A stretch of DNA of 5,364 nt, from the NCBI GenBank assembly GCA_017860075.1, contig JAFNAH010000135.1, positions 1 through 5,364 on the forward strand, given 5' to 3'. This DNA comes from Acidobacteriota bacterium (GTDB lineage Bacteria > Acidobacteriota > UBA6911). A program made the translations under genes and the position numbers. Of the stretch, positions 1 to 5,364 are shown one piece after another (the stretch's first letter is position 1; each line of letters opens with the position of its first letter). The notes beneath the pieces were generated by a model that saw nothing but the letters and a program-made list of their open reading frames with translations, ran no database searches and was not told the DNA's origin.

Positions 1-329
1 ATCAGGAACTCGTTTCTGCCCGACCTGGGTTCCGACGATATCTGGGCAAGCCCGCCGAAGATGAACAGGCGGATGCTCAGGACCTTTATGCCCTGCTTGA
101 GCGCCACCAGGGAATGGGCCAGTTCATGGGCCAGTACGGAAAGAAAGAAAAGGGACGCCGCTGTAATCCCCATAAGCCAGTACTGCGGCGTGGAATGTAA
201 CTTCTCCGCCGGCGGAAAGTAGCTCTCCGCCATGGAATAGGCCACCAGGAAGAAGATGATGAACCACGAGTAGTCGAGCGTGATCTGGATGCCATGGATC
301 CGGAGAAGGTTCAGGCCACGAAGTTTCAT
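1..329 (-). CDS. Site-2 protease family (M50) intramembrane zinc metalloprotease, N-terminal part, cut by window edge
   Basis: The 109 visible codons encode the start of a polytopic membrane protein. A first hydrophobic segment lies at about residues 20-35 (YSWFIIFFLVAYSMA). A second, at about 51-68, leads straight into HELAH at 68-72, the HExxH zinc site in which two His bind zinc and Glu69 is the catalytic base. FGGLA (91-95) follows, matching the conserved F-x-GG element after HExxH in this family. Family members cleave transmembrane segments, often of anti-sigma factors, inside the cytoplasmic membrane; the substrate here cannot be told. The ATG at 329 is chosen because the N-terminus (MKLRGLNLLRIHGIQITLDYSW) has the usual family form of a short 'I-x-G-I-x-I' strand before the first helix. 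No Shine-Dalgarno sequence precedes it. The C-terminal half, with the third zinc ligand and any PDZ or CBS domain, lies outside the window. The gene is divergent from the nucleotidyltransferase gene. Confidence 0.9.
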   Translation of the reverse strand, partial: MKLRGLNLLRIHGIQITLDYSWFIIFFLVAYSMAESYFPPAEKLHSTPQYWLMGITAASLFFLSVLAHELAHSLVALKQGIKVLSIRLFIFGGLAQISSEPRSGRNEFL

Positions 330-335
330 GGAGAG

Positions 336-341
336 TATATA
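336..341 (-). promoter_or_regulatory. Candidate -10 element of the M50 protease gene
   Basis: TATATA on the minus strand ends six bases before the ATG at 329. If used as a -10 box, transcription would begin at or next to the start codon, giving a leaderless mRNA. This fits the absence of a Shine-Dalgarno sequence. No clear -35 hexamer is seen at the expected distance, so the assignment is tentative. Confidence 0.35.
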
Positions 342-387
342 CCACGAAGGGAAACCTGATTCCCATGCCGGGGTTGATACTCCGTGT

Positions 388-410
388 GGGGCGGGTTCTC
401 AGTCCGCCCC
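388..410. repeat. Inverted repeat (7-bp GC stem) in divergent intergenic region
   Basis: GGGGCGG (388-394) and CCGCCCC (404-410) are perfect inverted copies around a 9-nt centre, with possible G-T extensions on both sides. There is no T-tract on either strand, so it does not look like an intrinsic terminator. It may be an RNA hairpin or a protein site. Confidence 0.5.
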
Positions 411-429
411 GGCGGCTCAAGAGACCGCC
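411..429. repeat. Inverted repeat (5-bp stem) abutting the 388-410 dyad
   Basis: GGCGG (411-415) and CCGCC (425-429) are inverted copies separated by 9 nt. The element starts at the base after the preceding inverted repeat. A 5-bp GC stem could arise by chance in GC-rich DNA; its position within a cluster of dyads is what makes it worth listing. Confidence 0.35.
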
Positions 430-432
430 GCA

Positions 433-450
433 CATGTTGCACGTAACATG
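433..450. promoter_or_regulatory. Operator-like 18-bp palindrome
   Basis: CATGTT (433-438) and AACATG (445-450) are perfect inverted arms around a 6-bp centre (GCACGT) in which one more pair matches, so seven of nine positions per half are symmetric. The size and the mixed-base arms, in contrast to the GC-only hairpins beside it, are typical of a dimeric helix-turn-helix repressor or activator site. It lies 111 nt upstream of the nucleotidyltransferase start and 104 nt upstream of the protease start, so it could serve either gene. The cognate regulator is unknown. Confidence 0.4.
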
Positions 451-506
451 CTGCGCGGGCCGTTTCGCTCCCGGGAACTCAACTCGCGAGGGTTCGTCGG
501 GACTGT

Positions 507-536
507 TTGTCCGTCGCCTCAGTCTGTTATCATAAT
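507..536 (+). promoter_or_regulatory. Candidate sigma-70-type promoter for the nucleotidyltransferase gene
   Basis: TTGTCC (507-512) and CATAAT (531-536) are separated by 18 nt and match the TTGACA/TATAAT consensus at four and five of six positions. The stretch around 521-545 is the most AT-rich part of this intergenic region. Transcription would begin near 543, leaving a short leader that still includes the ribosome binding site at 547-552. Confidence 0.35.
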
Positions 537-546
537 TGTTTCGAAT

Positions 547-552
547 GGGAGG
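547..552 (+). promoter_or_regulatory. Ribosome binding site that decides a TTG start
   Basis: GGGAGG sits 8 nt before the TTG at 561. This strong Shine-Dalgarno sequence favours the TTG at 561 over the in-frame TTG at 507, which would add 18 residues (beginning MSVASVCYHN) unlike the N-terminus of this enzyme family. Confidence 0.75.
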
Positions 553-560
553 CATTTCCG

Positions 561-1601
561 TTGATCAAAGCACTGATACTCGCCGGTGGCAAGGGTGCCC
601 ATCTGCGCCCTCTCGCATTGCACATACCCAAACCAGTGGTGCCCCTGGCCAACATTCCGTTCCTGTTTTTCCAGATCGACCGGATCAAGAGAGCAGGCAT
701 CACCGAGATCATCCTCAGCCTCTCCTATCAGCCGCGGAAGATCATGGACATCTTCGGCGACGGGACGAAGTTCGGCGTCATTATCCGTTACACGCACGAG
801 GAATTGCCCCGTGGTACGGCCGGCGCGTTCAAGGCTGCTGAGAACCTGATCGAAGATACGACGCTCGTCCTCAACGGCGATGTTCTCACCGACACCGATC
901 TGGAGGACGTGATCCGCTACCACCGCACCCGAGAGGCGGAGGTTACCATTGTGGCCGCCCGCGTGATGAACCCGACAGGCTACGGGCTCGTTGTCCCTGA
1001 CGAATCCGGGCGGGTGGTCCGTTTTACCGAGAAGCCGGCCGAGGACGAAGTGACCGGCAACACGATCAATGCCGGGATCTATGTCCTCGAGCGTTCCATG
1101 CTGGGGCGAATCCCGGCCGAAGGCTTGCAGAGCTTTGAGCGTGACATCTTTCCGGCGATGCTGCACGACGGCACCAGATTCTACGCCTACCTCACCCGCG
1201 GTTACTGGCAGGATATCGGCAGCCCGCGCAAGTACCTCGAAGCCCACTTCGGCATCATTTCGGGCAGGATGAAGCTGCCCGAGTACCCTCAGAAATCGTG
1301 CCCCCCGAATTCGTGGGACAAGGATCAGGTCTCCATCGACCAGGTGTCCATCCTCGACGGCGGTTGTGTGATCAAACCCGGTGTCGTAATCGAAAACTCG
1401 GTCCTGGGGGAGGATTGCCGCGTGGAGGAGGGTGCCCTGATAAGGGACTCTGTCATATGGAGCGGGACCAGGATCCGGGCGCAGGCACGCATCGAGCGCA
1501 GTATCCTCGGCCGGCAATGTCACATCGGTGAGGGCGCGCACCTGCGCCCCGGCACGGTGCTGGGGGACAAGAGCATCGTGACCGACTACAGCGTCATCTA
1601 G
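561..1601 (+). CDS. NDP-sugar pyrophosphorylase, mannose-1-phosphate guanylyltransferase-like, with C-terminal left-handed beta-helix
   Basis: This 346-residue cytoplasmic enzyme should join a sugar 1-phosphate to an NTP, releasing pyrophosphate and giving an NDP-sugar for glycan synthesis. The Rossmann-like nucleotidyltransferase domain (about 1-235) begins LILAGGKGAHLRPL at 5-18, followed by PKP at 23-25, RGTAGA at 84-89, the metal-binding NGD at 105-107, FTEKP at 155-159, NAGIY at 170-174 and WQDIG at 216-220. A C-terminal region (about 257-346) shows hexapeptide-type repeats expected to form a left-handed beta-helix. FTEKP and the helix favour a GDP-mannose pyrophosphorylase-like specificity, but glucose-1-phosphate thymidylyl- or uridylyltransferase is not excluded. 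The start is TTG at 561, supported by GGGAGG 8 nt upstream. One oddity is that the usual G-x-G-T-R-L signature reads G-K-G-A-H-L, losing the Thr and the conserved Arg that contacts the NTP phosphates; Lys24, Asp107 and Asp218 are kept. The gene may be co-transcribed with the downstream decarboxylase. Confidence 0.9.
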   Translation: MIKALILAGGKGAHLRPLALHIPKPVVPLANIPFLFFQIDRIKRAGITEIILSLSYQPRKIMDIFGDGTKFGVIIRYTHEELPRGTAGAFKAAENLIEDTTLVLNGDVLTDTDLEDVIRYHRTREAEVTIVAARVMNPTGYGLVVPDESGRVVRFTEKPAEDEVTGNTINAGIYVLERSMLGRIPAEGLQSFERDIFPAMLHDGTRFYAYLTRGYWQDIGSPRKYLEAHFGIISGRMKLPEYPQKSCPPNSWDKDQVSIDQVSILDGGCVIKPGVVIENSVLGEDCRVEEGALIRDSVIWSGTRIRAQARIERSILGRQCHIGEGAHLRPGTVLGDKSIVTDYSVI

Positions 1602-1740
1602 TGATGTCCGCGGATCGATCCTGTCCGGCCTGAGTGATCAACCTGGCCGCAGCACCTGGCCCAGAAGCCATTCCGCCGGGGATGGAACCCGTGGATCTGC
1701 TCTATTCCACTTCAGGCCCGCTGTGCAACAAAGGTGCGCC
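1602..1740. other. Intergenic gap without a recognisable element
   Basis: The 139 nt between the nucleotidyltransferase and decarboxylase genes contain no open frame with coding character, no hairpin followed by a T-tract and no convincing promoter hexamers. Read-through from the upstream gene is therefore possible but unproven. Confidence 0.5.
1730..1734 (+). promoter_or_regulatory. Ribosome binding site of the decarboxylase gene
   Basis: AAAGG lies 6 nt before the ATG at 1741. It supports that ATG over the in-frame GTG at 1723, which has no purine-rich sequence upstream and would add only six residues. Confidence 0.6.
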
Positions 1741-3201
1741 ATGGACAAACTGACCGAACTCCTGCACATGATTGAACAGGACATGCTGCCGTCTGCGGCG
1801 GAGCCGTATCTCCGCCTGGCTGCCCGGTACTTCGACCTGAGCAGGAATGGGCAGCAGGCAAAGCCTGTTGCCCCGGACCCGGAATCCCTCATGCAGATCG
1901 CGACAAAATCGCCGCCCGAGACGGGGCGCACCGCAAAAGAGATCGTCGCGCAGATGGAGCGTGATCTGCTGCCGAACAGCAACTGGTTATATCACCCGCG
2001 CTGTCTGGGGCACCAGGTCTCAGCGCCGCTGCCGGCGGCGGTTTGGGCCGAACCGATCATCGGTGCGTTGAACCAGTCGCTCGCGGTCTGGGAAATGTCG
2101 CCGATGGCCACAGTCCTCGAGACCCGCCTTCTGCGCTGGATGGCCGACCTGGCCGGATTCGGGCACGATGCGGGCGGCGTGTTCACCTCCGGAGGTACGG
2201 AAGCAACGTTCACCGCGTTGCTCGCGGCGCGGGCCGCAGCGCTGCCGGATGCATGGGAGGAGGGGCTCGCAGTCGGCGCGGCTGTCGTCACCAGCGAGCA
2301 CGCGCACTATTCCGTGGCACGTGCAACCGCTGAGCTGGGAATGGGTGCACGGAACTGCATCGCACTTCCATCCGCCGCATTCCGCGAGCATCCCGAGCGG
2401 CTTGCGGCCGAGCTCGATCGCCTGCAGGCCGAAGGACGCACCGTGGTGGCCGTGGTCGCCACGGCCGGATCCACCGCAACCGGCCGTTTCGACGACCTTG
2501 AACTGGCAGGGAGGCTGTGCGGCGAGCGCTCAATCTGGCTGCATGTCGACGGCTGCCACGGCGCCTCCGCCCTGCTCTCCGCTCAACATCGCAAACGGCT
2601 CAAGGGGCTCGAAAAGGCAGACTCGATTTCCTGGGACCCGCACAAGATGATGCTTCTGCCGCTATCGACCGGCGCCCTCCTGGTGCGGGACGAGCGCCGC
2701 CTGGAGGCAGCCTTTTCGCAACGAGCCCCTTACCTGTTTCATGGCCAGGCGACGGACCGGGTCTGGGACCAGGGTGTCCGCAGCTTCCAGTGCTCACGCC
2801 GGGCCGACGTACTGAAGCTCTGGATCGCGCTCGAGCGATATGGAACCGCCGCTTTTGGCAGCCTCTACGAACACCTCTGCGCAACAACGTCGGCCATCTA
2901 TGACTCGGTTCGACGCCGGCCTGTGTTTGAAGCGGGCCCGGAGCCTGAATGCAATATTCTGTGTTTCCGGTATATCGGGAAGGGAAACCTGGATGAAGCA
3001 GAACTCGACACTCTGAACGCTTCGATGCGCAGACGACTGAACGGCTCGGGCCTGGGCTGGATCACAGGCGCTCGCGTGAACGGCCGCGATGTCTTGCGGA
3101 TGACGGTGATGAACCCGCGCACTCGTCCGAGCGACGGAGAGGCGATCCTCGACGCTCTCGAGCGGGACGGTCGCGCGCGTGAAAGAGCCGGGGCGAGGTG
3201 A
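1741..3201 (+). CDS. Pyridoxal-phosphate-dependent group II amino-acid decarboxylase
   Basis: This 486-residue protein belongs to the fold-type I PLP family that includes glutamate, aromatic-amino-acid, cysteine-sulfinate and 2,4-diaminobutyrate decarboxylases. It should remove the alpha-carboxyl of an amino acid to give an amine in the cytoplasm. Landmarks in order are YHPRCLGH (84-91), ALNQSLAVWEMSP (about 109-121), the PLP-phosphate-binding SGGTEA (150-155), AHYSVARA with His189 expected to stack on the cofactor, TAGST (241-245), HVDGCHGA with Asp270 expected to pair with the pyridine nitrogen, and SWDPHKMM with Lys302 as the Schiff-base lysine. All core catalytic residues are present and the length is normal, so an active enzyme is likely. 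The substrate cannot be fixed from sequence: HVDGCHG differs from the more common HVDAAYGG, and no transporter or pathway gene adjoins it. The short charged tail (RDGRARERAGAR) is probably disordered. The gene is convergent with uvrC. Confidence 0.88.
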   Translation: MDKLTELLHMIEQDMLPSAAEPYLRLAARYFDLSRNGQQAKPVAPDPESLMQIATKSPPETGRTAKEIVAQMERDLLPNSNWLYHPRCLGHQVSAPLPAAVWAEPIIGALNQSLAVWEMSPMATVLETRLLRWMADLAGFGHDAGGVFTSGGTEATFTALLAARAAALPDAWEEGLAVGAAVVTSEHAHYSVARATAELGMGARNCIALPSAAFREHPERLAAELDRLQAEGRTVVAVVATAGSTATGRFDDLELAGRLCGERSIWLHVDGCHGASALLSAQHRKRLKGLEKADSISWDPHKMMLLPLSTGALLVRDERRLEAAFSQRAPYLFHGQATDRVWDQGVRSFQCSRRADVLKLWIALERYGTAAFGSLYEHLCATTSAIYDSVRRRPVFEAGPEPECNILCFRYIGKGNLDEAELDTLNASMRRRLNGSGLGWITGARVNGRDVLRMTVMNPRTRPSDGEAILDALERDGRARERAGAR

Positions 3202-3263
3202 CGGTGCCTGCGACGTGCGGCTCCTCCCGCCACGCCACGGCAGGCTGAATTGCGGCCAGTCTC

Positions 3264-3297
3264 GGGATCGGCCTTGACAGACGGCCAACCCGATCCC
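3264..3297. repeat. 8-bp inverted repeat in convergent intergenic region, possible weak bidirectional terminator
   Basis: GGGATCGG (3264-3271) and CCGATCCC (3290-3297) are perfect inverted copies with an 18-nt centre. An alternative inner pairing joins GGCC (3270-3273) to GGCC (3283-3286). It lies between the ends of the decarboxylase and uvrC genes, where a shared terminator is expected, but neither strand has a T-tract after it, so intrinsic termination is not demonstrated. Confidence 0.4.
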
Positions 3298-3315
3298 AAG
3301 GTCGCCGCCCAATCA

Positions 3316-3364
3316 CGAATCCGAACCGCGATTCCGATTGCGATCGCGATTCCGATGACGAGAC
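3316..3364. repeat. Degenerate hexanucleotide tandem repeat (CGATTC-like units)
   Basis: Units read CGAATC, CGAACC, then after a one-base slip at 3328, CGATTC, CGATTG, CGATCG, CGATTC, CGATGA and CGAGAC. Within it, GCGATTCCGAT occurs twice (3328-3338 and 3346-3356) with an 18-bp period, and the palindrome GCGATCGC lies at 3340-3347. It ends 14 nt before the uvrC stop codon, in non-coding DNA. It looks like a decayed microsatellite, though a protein-binding or nucleoid-related role cannot be excluded. Confidence 0.6.
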
Positions 3365-3378
3365 CGGGGATTGACGAC

Positions 3379-5205
3379 TTACCCCGTCTGTGGCCTCCGG
3401 AAATACTCGATGATCTGCTCGGCTGCCTTGGGGCCCACGTAGGGGGCGAGTTCCTCGAAGTTGGCCGACCGAACCCGCTCGAGGCTCCCGAATGCGCGGA
3501 GCAGAACTTTCCTGCGGACTTCGCCGATGCCCGGGATATCCAGCAACTCTGAATCAAAGTCGCGCAGCTCGCGCCGTTTCCGATGGTAGGTCACCGCGAA
3601 TCGATGGGCCTCGTCCCTCATGGTCTGGAAAAGTTGCAGCAGCGGAGATTCCCCCGGCAGCCGGATCGGTTCGTCTTCCCTCCCCCTGACGAAGATGATC
3701 TCCTCCTTCTTGGCAATCGCGGCGACGGGCAGGCGCTCGAGACCCAGGTCCTCAAGCGCTTCGCCCGCGGCCGACAGCTGTCCTTTTCCGCCGTCGATCA
3801 GTACAAGGTCAGGCAGAGAGGCTTCGTCCTCCTCCAGCACATTTTCATAGTGACGATGAACCGCTTCGCGCATTGAGGCGAAGTCATCGGGGCCTTTGAC
3901 ACTCTCGATCTTGAACTTCCGGTAGGCGCTTCTCTTCATCTCGCCGTTTTCGCAGACGACCATGCTGGCGACAGTGTCGGCCCCCTGAATGTGCGATACG
4001 TCGAAGGTCTCGACTCTGCGGGGGAGTGCCCCAAGGTGCAGTATTTCCTGCAGGGGTGCCAGCAACTCAGCCCCTTTGGGCTTGAGAACGCGGAAGCGGG
4101 TTTCAAACGACATGCGTGCGTTTCGCATGACCAGATCCAGCAGTCCGGACTTGAGGCCGCGCTTCGGTGACCGGATGTGCACGCGCCGGCCTCTCCGTTC
4201 CGAGAGCCAGGACTCGAGCACTTCGGCATCTTCGATGTCGGCAGGGATATATATCTCGACCGGTGTAAACGTGTCCTGCAGGTAGTACTGCTTCAGCGCT
4301 GCGGAGAAGAATTCGCTGGGCTCGAAGGAAATCAGATCCTCCCAGTAAAACTCGCGTCGCCCGACGATGCGCCCCCCGCGCATCGCAAAAACCTGCAGCG
4401 CAAGGCGCGATCCCTCCTGGAAATACCCGAACAGGTCACTGTCATCCTGCCCGGCCAGGATCATCTTCTGCCGCTCGGACATGTCGCGGACCATGGCAAT
4501 CCAGTCGCGATAGAGAGCTGCAGCCTCGTAGCGAAGCTGTTCCGACGCTTCGTTCATCCGGCTTTCCAGTTGTCGGATCAGTTCCTCGGATTTTCCCGAC
4601 AGCAACAGTTTTACGTCCTCGACCGCGCGGCCGTATTGTTCCCGGCCGCAGAGCCCCGCCACGCACGGCCCCAGGCAACGTTTCATCTGGTAGTCGAGGC
4701 ACGGCCTCGGAAGGCTCCCGTCAATCTCGAGGTTACACGTGCGCAGCTTGAAGTACTTGTTGATGAGCTTGATGGTCTGCCTGGCATAGCTGGCCGGGAG
4801 GAAAGGGCCGAAGTAAAGGGCCCCGTCCCGCTTTATCCTCCGGGTGATGAAAATGCGGGGGTATGGTTCGTTCACCGTCAGTTTCAGGTAGGGGAAGCTC
4901 TTGTCATCCTTCAGATTGACGTTGTACCGGGGCTGATTCTTCTTGACGAGTGTGCTCTCGAGGATCAGCGCCTCGACTTCGCTGTCGGTGACAATGCATT
5001 CGACGTCTGCAACCTCCGAAACGAGGCGGTCGGTCTTGGGATCGAGCGGGCGGCCCTCCTGGAAATAGGAACGCACGCGGTTGCGCAGGGACTTGGCCTT
5101 CCCCACATATACGATCTTCCCGGAAGAGTCCCTGTACAGGTAAACCCCGGGAGAACCGGGGAGTTTCTCGATCTTTTCCTTCAATGTGGGGGTGACATTC
5201 ACCAT
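3379..5205 (-). CDS. uvrC: UvrABC system protein C (excinuclease ABC subunit C)
   Basis: UvrC makes both incisions flanking a DNA lesion handed over by UvrA and UvrB in nucleotide excision repair. The 608-residue product is full length and has the whole architecture. The GIY-YIG nuclease (about 15-95, 3' incision) begins GVYLY at 20-24, with YVGKA at 33-37 and probable catalytic Tyr33, Arg43 and Glu83. Four cysteines, C157, C169, C177 and C181, have the spacing of the [4Fe-4S] ligands known in E. coli UvrC. A UVR motif for UvrB contact lies at about 205-240. The RNase H-like nuclease (about 395-540, 5' incision) has FDVSH with Asp402 and LIDGGKGQ with Asp471. Helix-hairpin-helix DNA-binding repeats follow at about 555-602 (DIPGIGEVRRKVL and APYVGPKAAEQI). 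ATG at 5205 is preferred because the family N-terminus starts just before LKEKIEKLPGSPGVY. An in-frame TTG at 5226 (seven residues earlier) and a GTG at 5202 remain possible, since no start has a clear Shine-Dalgarno sequence. Nothing catalytic is missing. Confidence 0.97.
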   Translation of the reverse strand: MVNVTPTLKEKIEKLPGSPGVYLYRDSSGKIVYVGKAKSLRNRVRSYFQEGRPLDPKTDRLVSEVADVECIVTDSEVEALILESTLVKKNQPRYNVNLKDDKSFPYLKLTVNEPYPRIFITRRIKRDGALYFGPFLPASYARQTIKLINKYFKLRTCNLEIDGSLPRPCLDYQMKRCLGPCVAGLCGREQYGRAVEDVKLLLSGKSEELIRQLESRMNEASEQLRYEAAALYRDWIAMVRDMSERQKMILAGQDDSDLFGYFQEGSRLALQVFAMRGGRIVGRREFYWEDLISFEPSEFFSAALKQYYLQDTFTPVEIYIPADIEDAEVLESWLSERRGRRVHIRSPKRGLKSGLLDLVMRNARMSFETRFRVLKPKGAELLAPLQEILHLGALPRRVETFDVSHIQGADTVASMVVCENGEMKRSAYRKFKIESVKGPDDFASMREAVHRHYENVLEEDEASLPDLVLIDGGKGQLSAAGEALEDLGLERLPVAAIAKKEEIIFVRGREDEPIRLPGESPLLQLFQTMRDEAHRFAVTYHRKRRELRDFDSELLDIPGIGEVRRKVLLRAFGSLERVRSANFEELAPYVGPKAAEQIIEYFRRPQTG

Positions 5206-5259
5206 GCAGACCAACTGTACTGACAAAGGTTAGCAGATTACCGGCAGGCGTACTGAGGA

Positions 5260-5273
5260 CGGCCTTCGGGCCG
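5260..5273. repeat. Short hairpin with TTCG loop upstream of uvrC
   Basis: CGGCC (5260-5264), loop TTCG (5265-5268) and GGCCG (5269-5273) form a 5-bp stem that on plus-strand RNA would be closed by a UUCG tetraloop, an unusually stable arrangement. There is no T-tract after it on either strand. It lies about 55 nt upstream of the uvrC start, in non-coding DNA. Confidence 0.4.
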
Positions 5274-5319
5274 GCAAGGCACCCGGCGCGGGAGCGCAGG
5301 ATCAACCTCGCGATTGCGG

Positions 5320-5340
5320 GCCGTCGTGGCGACCGACGGC
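5320..5340. repeat. 7-bp hairpin upstream of uvrC
   Basis: GCCGTCG (5320-5326) and CGACGGC (5334-5340) form a perfect 7-bp stem with a 7-nt loop. A second inverted pair, AGGACG (5341-5346) and CGTCCT (5359-5364), begins at the next base and reaches the window edge. Together they suggest a structured non-coding stretch or the end of an off-window transcript, but no known RNA family is recognised. Confidence 0.4.
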
Positions 5341-5364
5341 AGGACGCTCCGCCGGTTACGTCCT

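Noticed and set aside
124..555. 143-codon minus-strand frame across the divergent intergenic region
   Set aside because: It overlaps the M50 gene in another frame, and only the M50 frame shows HELAH and membrane segments. The upstream part has no coding character.
519..1541. 340-codon open frame on the minus strand opposite the nucleotidyltransferase
   Set aside because: It mirrors a well-supported gene and its product is low-complexity with no family motifs.
561..3201. Functional operon or biosynthetic cluster of nucleotidyltransferase plus decarboxylase
   Set aside because: The two genes share direction only. A 139-nt gap and no other sugar- or amine-pathway gene in the window leave a shared pathway unsupported.
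3264..3297. Intrinsic terminator between the convergent genes
   Set aside because: The stem is real, but no U-rich tract follows on either strand, so it is listed only as an inverted repeat.
3250..3552. 100-codon plus-strand frame at the uvrC 3' end
   Set aside because: Half of it is antisense to uvrC and the rest translates the hexanucleotide repeat (alternating Ile/Ala/Pro-type residues); no ribosome binding site or domain is seen.
4177..5223. 348-codon open frame on the plus strand opposite uvrC
   Set aside because: It is wholly antisense to an unmistakable uvrC, its translation has no recognisable domain, and long antisense frames are common in GC-rich genes.
5294..5309. Minus-strand GAGGTTGATCCTGCGC resembling the start of 16S rRNA
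   Set aside because: The match is short and the following sequence does not continue as rRNA, running instead into hairpins and uvrC. It is treated as coincidence.

Overview
This is an ordinary-looking chromosomal segment from a GC-rich bacterium. It holds three complete protein genes, one gene cut by the left edge, and four short non-coding gaps. The proteins suggest a free-living or environmental Gram-negative-type bacterium. The style of the UvrC and sugar-nucleotidyltransferase sequences makes me think of Acidobacteriota or a neighbouring phylum, but that is an impression and no marker in the window settles it. I see no insertion sequence, phage gene, CRISPR array, tRNA or rRNA.

Layout from left to right. 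The left edge (1-329, minus strand) carries the N-terminal third or so of a site-2-protease-type (M50) membrane metalloprotease with an intact HELAH zinc motif. A divergent intergenic region (330-560) is packed with dyad symmetries, including an operator-like palindrome at 433-450. Next, on the plus strand, is a nucleotide-sugar pyrophosphorylase with a C-terminal left-handed beta-helix (561-1601). It is most like mannose-1-phosphate guanylyltransferases, but its nucleotide-binding signature is altered. After a featureless 139-nt gap comes a PLP-dependent group II amino-acid decarboxylase (1741-3201, plus strand). A 177-nt convergent gap (3202-3378) holds an 8-bp inverted repeat and a degenerate hexanucleotide tandem repeat. 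Then uvrC runs on the minus strand (3379-5205). The right edge (5206-5364) is uvrC upstream DNA with several short hairpins.

The genes do not form an obvious pathway: membrane proteolysis, sugar-nucleotide synthesis, amino-acid decarboxylation and nucleotide excision repair. The nucleotidyltransferase and decarboxylase are co-directional and could be co-transcribed, but the gap between them does not prove it. I did not find a convincing new multi-gene system. The points most worth following up are the altered signature motif in the nucleotidyltransferase, the dyad-rich divergent regulatory region, the possible leaderless start of the protease gene, and the hexanucleotide repeat.
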